Below are positions 39,401 through 49,639 of a stretch of 64,000 nucleotides of DNA, piece by piece. The DNA is taken from contig CAWCYG010000001.1 of the NCBI GenBank assembly GCA_963799815.1, forward strand, positions 62,001 through 126,000. The letters are read 5' to 3'. A model generated the notes under the pieces. The model did no database searches and was not told where the DNA came from. It saw only the letters and a program-made list of their open reading frames with translations. A program made the translations under genes and the position numbers. Every line of letters starts with the position of its first letter. Positions within the stretch are counted from its first letter, which is position 1. Origin of the DNA: JBDTSW01 sp963799815. Lineage in GTDB: Bacteria; Actinomycetota; Thermoleophilia; Solirubrobacterales; 70-9.

Positions 39401-40848
39401 GGCGCTACGGGCACAACGAGACCGACGAGCCCGCGTACACGCAGCCGGAGCAGGCGGCGCAGATCAAGGCTCATGCATCGGTGTCCGAGCTCTACGCGGA
39501 GAGGCTGATCAAGGAGGGCGTGATCACCGCCGAGGACGTCGAGCGCGATGCCGTCGCGCACCGTGAGGCGCTGTCGCAGGTGCTGAAGGGGCTGCGGGCG
39601 AAGATGGAGGCGGGCGAGTACGAGGACCCGAGCTCGACGGCGCTGGGTACCGGCGAGCTCGACCGCACCAAGAGCCCCGAGGTGGCGACCGCCGTGAACG
39701 CGAAGCGGCTGCGGGCGCTGAACGAGGAGCTCCTCCAGGTCCCCGAGAGCTTCAGCATCCATCGAAAGCTCCGCAAGCCGCTTCTGAAGCGGATGGAGAT
39801 CCTCGAGGAGGGCGGGATCGATTTCGGCCATGCCGAGTCACTCGCCTTCGCGTCGCTGCTGACCGAGGGCACCCACATCCGGCTGACGGGCCAGGACACC
39901 GAGCGTGGGACGTTCTCGCATCGTCACCTCGTGCTGCACGACGAGAAGACCGGCCTTCAGTTCGCGCCGATCCAGAATCTGTCGGGGGCACTGGCCCCGA
40001 TGGAGCTGCACAACAGCCCGCTGTCGGAGGCGGCATGCCTGGGGTTCGAGTACGGGTACTCAGCGGCGTCGCCGGAGAGCCTGATCCTGTGGGAGGCCCA
40101 GTTCGGCGACTTCGCCAACTCGGCGCAGGTGATCATCGATTCGTTCATCGCCGCGGGAGAGTCGAAGTGGGGGCAGACGACGCGGCTCACGCTGCTCTTG
40201 CCGCACGGGTACGAGGGGTCGGGTCCCGAGCATTCGAGCGCGCGGATCGAGCGCTTCATGGCGCTCGCGGCGGAGGGGAACATGCGGCTCGCGAACCCGA
40301 CGACGGCGGCTCAGTATTTCCACCTGCTCCGCCGCCAGGCGCGGATCGCCAAGCCTCGGCCGCTGGTCGTGTTCACGCCGAAGGGCCTGCTGCGGCTGGC
40401 GGGGGCGACGTCCAAGCTCGAGGACCTGACCGAGGGCTCGTTCCAATTCGTGCTCGACGACCCGCGGGCGCAGGACCGCAAGGAGACGGTGCGACGGCTG
40501 GTGCTGTGCTCGGGGAAGATCTACTACGACATCGACGGCCACGAGCGGCGCGAGGGAGCGAAGTCAGTGGCGATCGCCCGGGTCGAGTTGCTCTACCCAT
40601 TCGCGAAGACACAGATCAACGAGCTGATCGCCTCGTACCCGAACCTCGAGGAGATCGTCTGGGTCCAGGAGGAGCCGCAGAACATGGGAGCCTGGAAGGT
40701 CATGTTCAGGCGGATGCCCCAGCAGCTGCCGGACGGGGTCGAGTTCCGCTACATCGGCCGCCCCCAGCGCGCCAGCCCAAGCGAGGGCTACCCGGTGGCC
40801 CACCGCCTCGAGCAGGAACGCATCGTCCTGACGGCGCTGACGGGCTGA
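36430..40848 (+). CDS. kgd: 2-oxoglutarate dehydrogenase E2-E1 fusion with two lipoyl domains
   Basis: A 1472-residue protein from a GTG start. Domains in order: lipoyl 1 (about 1-78, EVSTDKVDAE, lipoyl-lysine K44); acidic linker; lipoyl 2 (about 155-232, K198); peripheral-subunit-binding domain (about 267-303, SPVARRIAADRGID); E2 acyltransferase (about 328-568) with TYDHRIIQGAESG, H533; and E1 thiamine-diphosphate dehydrogenase (about 605-1472) with YRTHGHLAARVNPLG, GMAHRGRLSVLAHNLG, NPSHLEFVDPVVTGGARA (part) and YRRYGHNETDEP. It converts 2-oxoglutarate to succinyl-CoA. Known actinobacterial OdhA/Kgd fusions lack lipoyl and binding domains and borrow them from pyruvate dehydrogenase E2. Here both are built in, so only E3 is missing. 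Confidence 0.93.
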   Translation: MDTVEIQMPQMGESVTEGVILEWHKAEGDFVEEGETVVEVSTDKVDAEVPAPASGVIAKIMAQPDDTVSVGQALAQLDPNGAASGNGASAETAPGEETGPGLSPGGGGEGDADIGEEDVPSESSQPGQDDTPVPDDETSGAAAPDGGGSQAESVGEVVAIQMPEMGESVTEGTVLEWHVAEGERVAEGDTVVEVSTDKVDAEVPAPAGGTITRLLVKPDDVVKVGQALAEMAAGAASADGAPTDAESESAPVAQPETLDPATDGEGRASPVARRIAADRGIDLSRVKGTGPGGKVTKADVESASNGAGATAAPAVAADGVGEAKPLRGPAGMLAQAMNASRAIPTATSFRTVPVDTLDAKRKALNEVLKERGMKISFTHLIAWAIVEAAKDWPVMARAYDERDGKPHVVEPDGLTLGIAVDVERKGRRSLMVPAIRGTSSLDFAGFHSSYEDLITKTRENKLTADDFQGTNITLTNPGGLGTIASVPRLMSGQGTIIATGSIAYPVEWAHAPADKIKALGISKVMTMTSTYDHRIIQGAESGSFLRRIEELLQGKDNFYEGVAEALEISPGVVTNAYAASASAPPLGAGAAGVAPSVAPGEVDEELLQAVQAATSLLKAYRTHGHLAARVNPLGKEPKGDPALEPENLNLTPELMARIPAHILRIGVEGETLLEALPRMRDAYCGTIAYQFEHLSSHQQRMWLREWIETGAHRTPLTAEEKRTLLTRLSEVFGFERFLQKAYLGQKMFSIEGLDAVVPMIDELVTLARRGGAEETVIGMAHRGRLSVLAHNLGRSVESILAEFEGAKALEQVKAIAALPHSGTGDVKYHYGAEGMFTTPDGEQIKIRMYPNPSHLEFVDPVVTGGARAAQTEHSGSRLHHNPSVAVPVLLHGDAAFPAQGVVAETLNLQSLRGYSTGGTVHIITDNQVGFTTDPEDSRSTPYASDMAKGFNVPIIHVNADDVEACIAAIRLSMAYRERWGRDVVIDLIGYRRYGHNETDEPAYTQPEQAAQIKAHASVSELYAERLIKEGVITAEDVERDAVAHREALSQVLKGLRAKMEAGEYEDPSSTALGTGELDRTKSPEVATAVNAKRLRALNEELLQVPESFSIHRKLRKPLLKRMEILEEGGIDFGHAESLAFASLLTEGTHIRLTGQDTERGTFSHRHLVLHDEKTGLQFAPIQNLSGALAPMELHNSPLSEAACLGFEYGYSAASPESLILWEAQFGDFANSAQVIIDSFIAAGESKWGQTTRLTLLLPHGYEGSGPEHSSARIERFMALAAEGNMRLANPTTAAQYFHLLRRQARIAKPRPLVVFTPKGLLRLAGATSKLEDLTEGSFQFVLDDPRAQDRKETVRRLVLCSGKIYYDIDGHERREGAKSVAIARVELLYPFAKTQINELIASYPNLEEIVWVQEEPQNMGAWKVMFRRMPQQLPDGVEFRYIGRPQRASPSEGYPVAHRLEQERIVLTALTG

Positions 40849-40875
40849 CCTCGCCCCCTCGCTAGCCTCGGATCG

Positions 40876-41208
40876 ATGGCTGACGGTGGTGAAGCGGCGC
40901 TGCGCCCTGTCGTGCCCGGGCGGCTGTGGCCCTGGGTGAAGCGGGCGTCGTGGTTCGAGCTCGGACTGTTCGCGGCCCTCGTCCTCTTCTGGCTCGTGCC
41001 GGGCTTCGCCACCGAGACGATGGTCTTCGGCTGGGCCCACGGGCTCGGCTTCATCGCGCTCGCGATCCTGATCTGGATCGCCATCCTCCGCCACGAAGCT
41101 CCGTACACGCTCCTCGCTGCCACCCTCACGCCGGTCGGCCCGGTGGGCAGCGTCATCGCGATCAACCACCTCGAACGCCAGCAACCGGAGGGCCCGAAAA
41201 CCGGGTAG
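40876..41208 (+). CDS. DUF3817-like small membrane protein
   Basis: A 110-residue protein with three hydrophobic segments (about residues 28-46, 52-70 and 75-95). Its ordered features WVKRASWFELGLFAALV, FGWAHGLGFIALAILIW and LRHEAPYTLLAATLTPVGPVGSV resemble DUF3817 proteins, which carry a conserved AHG in the second TM and a short P-x-G-P-G-like turn near the end. Function unknown. The last codons (EGPKTG) run through the first copy of a short DNA repeat. It follows the dehydrogenase by 27 nt, so read-through transcription is likely. Confidence 0.6.
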   Translation: MADGGEAALRPVVPGRLWPWVKRASWFELGLFAALVLFWLVPGFATETMVFGWAHGLGFIALAILIWIAILRHEAPYTLLAATLTPVGPVGSVIAINHLERQQPEGPKTG

Positions 41209-41352
41209 ATCGGGGGAACCCGAGACCGGAGGGTCCGAAAAGCAAGCGGGTCGGGTGCCGCAGGCTGATCGGGGAAGCGAGCGTAGCGGCAGCTACGTGA
41301 GCGACACGAGCAGCCGAGAACCCCGAGATGCGCCGCTTTGCAGGGCCCGAAA
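41184..41352 (+). repeat. Short imperfect direct repeats in an untranslated region
   Basis: The sequence ACCGGAGGG[C/T]CCGAAAA occurs at 41184-41200 and again at 41225-41241 (41-nt period, one difference in the core). A partial copy AGGGCCCGAAA lies at 41342-41352. The first copy overlaps the end of the DUF3817-like gene. The 363-nt stretch 41209-41571 between that gene and the convergent aconitase has no convincing open frame. Besides the repeats it holds only the hairpin at 41448-41475. Confidence 0.4.
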
Positions 41353-41447
41353 CGCCCATGGCGGGGCGGGGCCGTGGGAGGCAGGGGGTCCACACGGCCC
41401 GCGCCACGCCTGCGCGTCGGTAGCCAGGGAGGGATGCCGACGCGATC

Positions 41448-41475
41448 GTCCCCGGAGGCGGGACTGGCCGGGGAC
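41448..41475. terminator. Perfect 8-bp hairpin between convergent genes, possible terminator
   Basis: GTCCCCGG (41448-41455) and CCGGGGAC (41468-41475) are exact reverse complements separated by 12 nt. The hairpin is about 100 nt beyond the aconitase stop and 240 nt beyond the DUF3817-like stop. No T-run follows on either strand, so it would be a high-GC terminator of the kind common in actinobacteria, or simply an RNA structure. Confidence 0.35.
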
Positions 41476-41571
41476 GAGTTCTAAATCTACCCTGCCTCTC
41501 CCTGCTCCGCCGGTTCTGCGGGGTTGCGTTAATCCTTATGCATCCGCCCCCCGATGTCAATAGCCGGCGAC

Positions 41572-44412
<2,841 letters not shown>

Positions 44413-44493
44413 GATTGAACCTCCCGATCCGTCTGCGCGACTACGCACTCAGTATGCCTTTCCCCGCCCGGCGGCAGGCGGAAACGAGGCTGC

Positions 44494-45297
44494 TCAGCGC
44501 GGGCGAGATCCGCGTTGCCCCTCGACCACGCGGTCCGCGATCCGTCCCGAGCTTCTGCGCGTGAGCAACGAGGTGATGCGGGGGGCGACGTGGGCGAATC
44601 GAGCCCCCGCTGCCTGGAGTGCCGTTGCGACCACCACCTCGGCCCGGTCCCGCTCGATCGCCTTCAGGACCCCCTCGCCGACCTCCTGCGGGGAGCTGGT
44701 GCCGAGACCGGCCGGTGAGGGCCGGCCCGAGTCGGCGAACATGCCCGCGTCGCGGATGAAGCCCGGGAGCACGACCGAGGCGCCGACCCCGGTTCCGTGC
44801 AGGTCGTCGCGCAGCGACAGCGCGAAGCCGCGGAGCCCGAACTTGGTGGCCGTGTAGACCGAGGAGCGAGCGAAGGCAACCTTGCCCTGCAGCGAGGAGA
44901 TCATCACGAGATGTCCCTGGCCCGCTTCCAGCATGTCGGGAAGGACCTCTCGCGCCATGCGGATCGGCGCCTCGAAGTTCACCCGCAGCGCCTGACCAAG
45001 CTCCTCCTGGCTAAAGCGATCAAGACGCCCACCGCCCGGAAGCGCCGCATTGGCCACCAGGATCTCCACCGCCCCGGCCTCGCGGACGAGATGCTCGGCC
45101 GCCCCCTCCTGGGCGAGGTCGGCCACGGCCACCCGATGGCCCTCCCCGGGCAGCGAGTCGGCGAGAGCGGCCAGCTGCTCGGGCTTCCGAGAGGACAGGA
45201 CGAGGCGAGCGCCGCGCTCGGCCAGGGCCGCTGCGATCGCGCGCCCGAGCCCACCGGTCGCGCCGGAGAGCAGCGCGGTCTTGCCGGCGATCTCCAT
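44494..45297 (-). CDS. Short-chain dehydrogenase/reductase
   Basis: A classical SDR of about 267 residues. The N-terminal cofactor motif is SGATGGLGRAIAAAL, followed by SRKPEQL (Arg suggests NADP), VANAALPGG (the NAG position reads NAA) and the active site SSLQGKVAFARSSVYTATKFG with the catalytic Tyr-x-x-x-Lys. VLPGFIRDAGMF follows. Substrate is unknown. A C-terminal Arg-rich extension of about 30 residues is present. The start MEIAGKTALL lacks a strong ribosome site, and an ATG 9 nt upstream is equally possible. The gene is upstream of aconitase but separated by 81 nt. Confidence 0.85.
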   Translation of the reverse strand: MEIAGKTALLSGATGGLGRAIAAALAERGARLVLSSRKPEQLAALADSLPGEGHRVAVADLAQEGAAEHLVREAGAVEILVANAALPGGGRLDRFSQEELGQALRVNFEAPIRMAREVLPDMLEAGQGHLVMISSLQGKVAFARSSVYTATKFGLRGFALSLRDDLHGTGVGASVVLPGFIRDAGMFADSGRPSPAGLGTSSPQEVGEGVLKAIERDRAEVVVATALQAAGARFAHVAPRITSLLTRRSSGRIADRVVEGQRGSRPR

Positions 45298-45357
45298 CAA
45301 CCGCAACCCTAGTGCTCACCGCCAAAGGAGATCTGGAAGGTCGTTTGTAAGCGTTTC

Positions 45358-45387
45358 TTTGCAAACGTCTAACCGTTCCGCTACGCT
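45358..45387 (+). promoter_or_regulatory. Putative promoter of the riboswitch-NlpC/P60 transcript
   Basis: TTTGCA (45358-45363) and TACGCT (45382-45387) are separated by 18 nt and resemble sigma-A -35 and -10 boxes. The predicted start near 45394 is where the riboswitch begins. Just upstream, GTTTGTAAG (45343-45351) and CTTTGCAAAC (45357-45366) form an imperfect inverted repeat overlapping the -35, a possible operator. Confidence 0.4.
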
Positions 45388-45394
45388 GCGCGCC

Positions 45395-45540
45395 GATGTA
45401 AACGGTAAAGCCGAGTTCCGGCGGCCACGGTCGCCGGGAGCGGGGGAACCAAGAACCTGGGGCGAACTCACCCTCGGAGTGAGGGCGCGACTCCTTTAGC
45501 GCCAGCCCGTCAGCTAACCCCGCAGGCCAACGAAGGAGAG
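45395..45540 (+). ncRNA. ydaO/yuaA-type c-di-AMP riboswitch
   Basis: The leader of the NlpC/P60 gene carries the conserved pieces of this riboswitch class in order. These are GGTAAAGCCGAGTT, CGGGGGAACCAAG, GGGGCGAACTC, a variable hairpin CACCCTCGGAGTGAGGG, and the near-invariant 3' block CAGCCCGTCAGCTAACCCCG followed by CAGGC. The class binds cyclic di-AMP and usually turns expression off at high ligand. In actinobacteria it typically precedes secreted peptidoglycan hydrolases, as here. The ribosome site (AAGGAG, 45533-45538) lies immediately after the last block. Confidence 0.85.
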
Positions 45541-45549
45541 ACCGAACCC

Positions 45550-46122
45550 GTGCTTCAAGCCCTTAACCCTCGCCGGCTCGCCCTGCCCCTCGCGCTCGTG
45601 GCCGGCTGCGCCGCCCTCGCCCTCACTGCGACCCCCTCGCTCGCCGGCTCAGGCGGCGTGGGTTCTGGCGGTGGCGGCGGTGGAGGTGGCGGAGGTACCG
45701 ACTGCTCCCGCCACGGTGGCGCCAAGCTTCGCAACGGCAGAGCGGTACCGCCGTGTAATGCTCCCGCGCGTATCGTCAAGGTGATCCGCGCCGCGAACAG
45801 AATTGCGAAGGGCAAGGGCTACTGCTACGGCGGTGGCCATGCCAGCTTCCGGGACAACTGCTACGACTGCTCCGGCGCCGTCTCCTACGCGCTCCACGGC
45901 GGTGGTTTCGTCGACAGCCCGATGCCCTCATCCGGGTTCATGCGGTGGGGAAGGGCCGGCAAGGGCAATCGCCTCACCGTCTACGCGCACTCGGGTCACG
46001 CCTACCTCACAGTCGCCGGACTGCGATTTGACACCTCGATGACCGCCGGCAGGGGCCCCGGCTGGAGCAATGACATGCGCTCCTCCCGCGGCTTTCGCAC
46101 CAGGCACCGCGCCGGCTTCTAG
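45550..46122 (+). CDS. Secreted NlpC/P60-type peptidoglycan endopeptidase
   Basis: A 190-residue exported cysteine peptidase likely cutting peptide cross-links or stems of peptidoglycan. A signal peptide (LALPLALVAGCAALALTATPSLAG) is followed by a Gly-only linker (about residues 34-50), a small Cys-containing segment, and the catalytic domain with YDCSGAVSYALHGGG (C107) and HSGHAYLTVAGLRFDTS (H150). A third polar residue is probably the Asp of RFDTS. The Gly run may be a flexible tether or wall-spanning linker. The GTG start follows a c-di-AMP riboswitch, so synthesis is likely tied to cell-wall or turgor signalling. A strong hairpin follows the gene. Confidence 0.88.
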   Translation: MLQALNPRRLALPLALVAGCAALALTATPSLAGSGGVGSGGGGGGGGGGTDCSRHGGAKLRNGRAVPPCNAPARIVKVIRAANRIAKGKGYCYGGGHASFRDNCYDCSGAVSYALHGGGFVDSPMPSSGFMRWGRAGKGNRLTVYAHSGHAYLTVAGLRFDTSMTAGRGPGWSNDMRSSRGFRTRHRAGF

Positions 46123-46153
46123 CCGCGCAGGACGAAACCAGCCAGGGCCCAGG

Positions 46154-46184
46154 CCCCCGGGACCTCCATCGGAGGTCCGGGGGG
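46154..46184 (+). terminator. Strong GC hairpin after the NlpC/P60 gene
   Basis: The arms at 46154-46167 and 46171-46184 pair over 13 of 14 positions with a 3-nt loop (ATC). It lies 31 nt after the stop codon and 20 nt before the next start. There is no clear T-tract, which is usual for terminators in very GC-rich actinobacteria. Confidence 0.65.
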
Positions 46185-46203
46185 TCTCGGCTTAAATGCC
46201 CGG

Positions 46204-46905
46204 ATGAGCATCGTTCGAGACCCGGCCTTCCGCGAGGGCATCCGCGCCGGCGTGCCCTACGCGGTCGTCGCGGTGCTGCTCGCCATCTCCTTCGGCGTGA
46301 TCGCCGAGCCCCTGATGGGACCTATCGCGCCCATCGTGATGTCCGCGCTTCTGTTCGCGGGGTCCGCTCAGTTCGCTGCCACCGCCGTCTTGGCGGCAGG
46401 CGGCGGCGCGCTCGCCGCGATCGCCGCGGGAATTCTGCTGAACGCCCGGTACGGGCCGATGGGGGTGGCGCTCGCCCCGTCTCTGCGCGGCGGCAGGCTG
46501 CGGCGCGCCGCCGTCGGCCAGACGATGATCGACTTCTCCTGGGCCGCGGCCAGCCGCGGTGACGGGCGCTTCGACACCGTCTTCATGATGGGCGCCACAC
46601 TGCCGTCCTATCCGTGCTGGGTGGCCGGGACTGTGATCGGGGTGCTCGCCGGCGACGTCATCGCCGACCCCGATGCACTCGGCCTGGACGCACTCTTTCC
46701 AGCCTTCTTCCTGGCCCTGCTGGTCGAGGGCGAGCTGCGGCCAGGGCGCCCGGCGATCGTGGCCGCCCTCGGGGCCCTGATCGCCCTAGCCCTGATCCCG
46801 CTCACGCCCGCAGGGGTCCCCATCATCGTCGCCTCCGCCGCCGCACTCCTGGGGCTGGCCACCGGGCGAGGCAGGCGAGAACCGCCACCGAAGAGCTCCG
46901 AGTGA
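46204..46905 (+). CDS. azlC: AzlC-family branched-chain amino-acid exporter, large subunit
   Basis: A 233-residue membrane protein with five to seven TM segments. The start FREGIRAGVPYAVVAVLLAI and the FGVIAEPLMGPIAPIVMSALLFAGSAQFAA segment (quoted in parts) are typical, as is ILLNARYGPMGVAL. YPCWVAGTVIGVLAGD follows in the second half. AzlC works with the small AzlD protein to export branched-chain amino acids or analogues. The stop overlaps the azlD start by 4 nt (GTGA), so the pair is translationally coupled. The gene begins just after a terminator-like hairpin. Confidence 0.9.
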   Translation: MSIVRDPAFREGIRAGVPYAVVAVLLAISFGVIAEPLMGPIAPIVMSALLFAGSAQFAATAVLAAGGGALAAIAAGILLNARYGPMGVALAPSLRGGRLRRAAVGQTMIDFSWAAASRGDGRFDTVFMMGATLPSYPCWVAGTVIGVLAGDVIADPDALGLDALFPAFFLALLVEGELRPGRPAIVAALGALIALALIPLTPAGVPIIVASAAALLGLATGRGRREPPPKSSE

Positions 46906-47222
46906 CCGAGGTCTGGATCACCATCGCGGTCCTCGCCGTGGCGACCGCGCTGATCCGCGCCGCCGGTCCGGTGCTGCTCGGCGGGCGCGACCTCCCGGAC
47001 CCGGTGCAGCAGGTCATCGCGCTGCTCGCGCCCGCCCTCCTAGCTGCACTCATAGCCGTTCAGACGCTGAGCTCCGATGAGGGGGGTGAGCTCGTCGTCG
47101 ACGAGCGGATCCTCGGGGTCGGCGCCGCCGGCCTCATCCTGTGGCGCGACGGCTCCGCGCTCCTCGCCGTGGCGGTGGCTGCCGTCGTCACGGCCGGCAC
47201 CCGTGCCCTGTTCGGAGCCTGA
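46902..47222 (+). CDS. azlD: AzlD-family branched-chain amino-acid exporter, small subunit
   Basis: A 106-residue membrane protein with four hydrophobic segments, from a GTG start overlapping azlC. It begins VTEVWITIAVLAVATALIRA, followed by GPVLLGGRDLPDPVQQVIALLAPALLAALI (in pieces), where L-P-x-x-V-x-x-x-I-x-x-L-x-P-A-L-L is the AzlD hallmark. It ends LLAVAVAAVVTAGTRALFG. It is the obligate partner of AzlC. The following 105 nt hold no gene and lead into the first polyamine importer. Confidence 0.88.
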   Translation: MTEVWITIAVLAVATALIRAAGPVLLGGRDLPDPVQQVIALLAPALLAALIAVQTLSSDEGGELVVDERILGVGAAGLILWRDGSALLAVAVAAVVTAGTRALFGA

Positions 47223-47327
47223 AGAACCGTTTAACGCCAGCGTCCAACGGGAGCGCGCGATTTTGGCCAAGCGCGAAACCTCAAGCTCAAGTAACGTCGG
47301 CGGGCGCGTTCAGCGCGCTTGTACTCA

Positions 47328-48407
47328 GTGGAGCACTCGGTTTCAACGCCTGCCTCGTCGAGCGGCGCCACCGCTGGCGCCGAGCCGGATGTGCGGCTGG
47401 TCGGCCTGCGGAAGGCCTACGGCGACGTAGTTGCGGTTGATTCCGTCGACCTGGAGATCGCGGCCGGCGAGTTCTTCACGATGCTTGGGCCCTCGGGCTC
47501 GGGCAAGACCACGACGCTGCGAATGATCGCCGGCTTCGAAGCGCCCGACGCCGGACGGGTGGAGCTCGGAGGCAACGATGTCACCGGGCTCCCGGCCTAC
47601 GACCGGCCGGTCAACACCGTCTTTCAGGACTACGCCCTGTTCCCGCACATGTCGGTGGGCGCCAACGTCGAATACGGGCTGCGGGTGAGCGGGGTCGATT
47701 CGGAAGAGCGGCGTAGCCGGCGCACCGAGGCGCTCGAGATGGTGCGTCTTGCCGAGTACGGCGAGCGCAAACCTTCAGAGCTCTCCGGTGGCCAGCGGCA
47801 GCGGGTGGCCCTGGCCCGCGCGATCATCAACCGCCCGCGCCTGCTGCTCCTCGACGAGCCTCTCGGCGCCCTCGATCTGAAGCTTCGCGAACAGATGCAG
47901 GTCGAGCTCAAGCAGATTCAGACGGATGTGGGCATCACGTTCATCTACGTCACTCACGACCAGGAGGAGGCGCTCACCATGTCCGACCGCCTGGCCGTGT
48001 TCAACGAGGGAAGGATCGAGCAGGTAGGCCCTCCGTGGGAGGTCTACGAGCACCCTCAAAACCCCTTCGTGAGCGGGTTCGTAGGCGTGTCGAACGTGCT
48101 CGAGCGAAACGGACGCCGCTTCACCGTCCGGCCCGAGAAGGTGCGCCTGCTCAGCCGGGACGAAGGCACCGATGCGTATGAGACCGAGGAGGGGCGGATC
48201 GCCGACGTCGCCTACGCCGGGATGATCACTCGCTACACGGTCGCGCTCGCGGCCGGTGGCGAGCTACAGGTCGTGGAGCAGAACCTCGATTCTCCCTCGG
48301 CTGAGGCGATCGAGACCCGTGGCAGGGAAACGCTTGTCGGATGGCGATCGGAGCACGCGGTCGCAATTCCTGAGGAGAGCAACCAAGAGGGAGGATCCAG
48401 TGAGTAG
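47328..48407 (+). CDS. potA: Polyamine ABC importer, ATP-binding protein (first system)
   Basis: A 359-residue ATPase of the spermidine/putrescine importer class. The nucleotide-binding domain has GPSGSGKTTTLRM (Walker A), LSGGQRQRVALARA (signature), LLLDEPLGALD (Walker B and D-loop) and THDQEEALTMSDR (H-loop). A C-terminal TOBE-like regulatory domain follows with VRPEKVRLLS and YAGMITRYTVAL. A GTG start (VEHSVSTPASS) was chosen, and a TTG 9 nt upstream is an alternative. It overlaps the binding-protein gene by 8 nt. Operon order is potA-potD-potB-potC. Confidence 0.92.
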   Translation: MEHSVSTPASSSGATAGAEPDVRLVGLRKAYGDVVAVDSVDLEIAAGEFFTMLGPSGSGKTTTLRMIAGFEAPDAGRVELGGNDVTGLPAYDRPVNTVFQDYALFPHMSVGANVEYGLRVSGVDSEERRSRRTEALEMVRLAEYGERKPSELSGGQRQRVALARAIINRPRLLLLDEPLGALDLKLREQMQVELKQIQTDVGITFIYVTHDQEEALTMSDRLAVFNEGRIEQVGPPWEVYEHPQNPFVSGFVGVSNVLERNGRRFTVRPEKVRLLSRDEGTDAYETEEGRIADVAYAGMITRYTVALAAGGELQVVEQNLDSPSAEAIETRGRETLVGWRSEHAVAIPEESNQEGGSSE

Positions 48408-49617
48408 CACCAACCAACACTCCGCGCGATGGGCTTGGCTTGTCGTGGGGGGCCTGGTCGCGTTCATGCTGGCTTTTGCGGCTGGATGCGGCAGCGACGA
48501 CGATGAGGGCGAATCGAGCGCCGACGTGCCGAGCGAGGTCGGCGAGCCGGAGGGCGAGCTGAACCTGGTCGGCTGGGTCGGCTACGTGGAGGACGGCTCG
48601 ACCGACCCCAACGTCGACTGGGTCACTCCGTTCGAGAAGGAGACCGGCTGCAAGGTGAACTTCAAGGCCGGGGCCACGTCGGACGAGATGGTGCAGCTGA
48701 TGCGCACGGGCGAGTACGACGGCGTCTCGGCATCGGGCGACGCCTCCGGCCGGCTGGTCGAGGGCGGCGACGTTGCTCCCGTCAACGTCGACCTCATCCC
48801 CAACTACGAGGACGTGTTTGACGCGCTGAAGGAGCAGCCTTGGAACACGTTCGATGGCCAGGAGTACGGCGTGCCGCACGGTCGCGGCTCCAACCTGCTG
48901 ATGTACAACACGGACGAGGTGACGCCGGCACCGAAGTCGTGGGACGTCGTCTTCGACAAGGCGTCCGACTACTCCGGGAACGTCACCGCCTACGACAATC
49001 CGATCTACATCGCCGATGCGGCGCTCTATCTGCGTGAGCACGAGCCGGACCTCGGGATCGAGGATCCGTACGAGCTCAACCAGGAGCAGTTCGACGCGGC
49101 CATCGACCTGCTGAAGGGACAGTCCGAGCACGTTGGCGAGTACTGGTCCGACGCGCTGAAGCAGATCTCGGCGTTCGAGAACGGCGACTCCACCGTGGGT
49201 ACCACCTGGCAATATCAGGCGAACGTGCTCCAGGGCGAGGAGGAGCCGGTCGAGGTGGTCCTGCCAGAGGAGGGCGCGACGGGTTGGTCCGACACGTGGA
49301 TGATCAGCTCCGAGGCCGAGAATCCCAACTGCATGTACCTCTGGATGAACCACATCCTAGATCCGGAGGTGAACGCGCAGGTCGCGGTGTGGTTCGGCGA
49401 AGCGCCCGCCAACGAGAAGTCGTGCGATCTCACGGGCAAGCTCGACCCGGCGTACTTCGGCACTGCCGATCACTGCGACGTGTTCAAGGCCGACGACGAG
49501 GAGTTCTTCGACCAGATCGAGTACTGGAAGACACCGGTCTCGGATTGCGGCGACGGCAACGACGACTGCAAGACCTATGACGAGTGGGTCCAGGGCTGGA
49601 CGGAGGTCAAGGGCTGA
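48400..49617 (+). CDS. potD: Polyamine ABC importer, substrate-binding lipoprotein (first system)
   Basis: A 405-residue periplasmic-type binding protein tethered by lipid: a hydrophobic stretch LVAFMLAFAAG is followed by the lipobox cysteine (AAGC) and an acidic linker. The mature part, beginning GELNLVGWVGYVEDGS, has the two-lobe polyamine-binding layout, with PFEKETGCKVNFKAGATSDEM, YDGVSASGDASGRLVEGG, GVPHGRGSNLLMYN and WMISSEAENPNCMYLWMN. Several cysteines may form disulfides. The GTG start is preceded by GGGAGGATCCA and overlaps potA. Ligand specificity (putrescine, spermidine or a relative) cannot be told. Confidence 0.9.
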   Translation: MSSTNQHSARWAWLVVGGLVAFMLAFAAGCGSDDDEGESSADVPSEVGEPEGELNLVGWVGYVEDGSTDPNVDWVTPFEKETGCKVNFKAGATSDEMVQLMRTGEYDGVSASGDASGRLVEGGDVAPVNVDLIPNYEDVFDALKEQPWNTFDGQEYGVPHGRGSNLLMYNTDEVTPAPKSWDVVFDKASDYSGNVTAYDNPIYIADAALYLREHEPDLGIEDPYELNQEQFDAAIDLLKGQSEHVGEYWSDALKQISAFENGDSTVGTTWQYQANVLQGEEEPVEVVLPEEGATGWSDTWMISSEAENPNCMYLWMNHILDPEVNAQVAVWFGEAPANEKSCDLTGKLDPAYFGTADHCDVFKADDEEFFDQIEYWKTPVSDCGDGNDDCKTYDEWVQGWTEVKG

Positions 49618-49639
49618 GGGAAACCCTGGGAACTAGGCC

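Noticed and set aside
47223..47327. A promoter with TTGGCC and TAACGT boxes and the palindrome TTGGCCAA upstream of the first potA
   Set aside because: The spacing between the boxes is about 22 nt, too long for a usual sigma-A promoter. Not strong enough to annotate.
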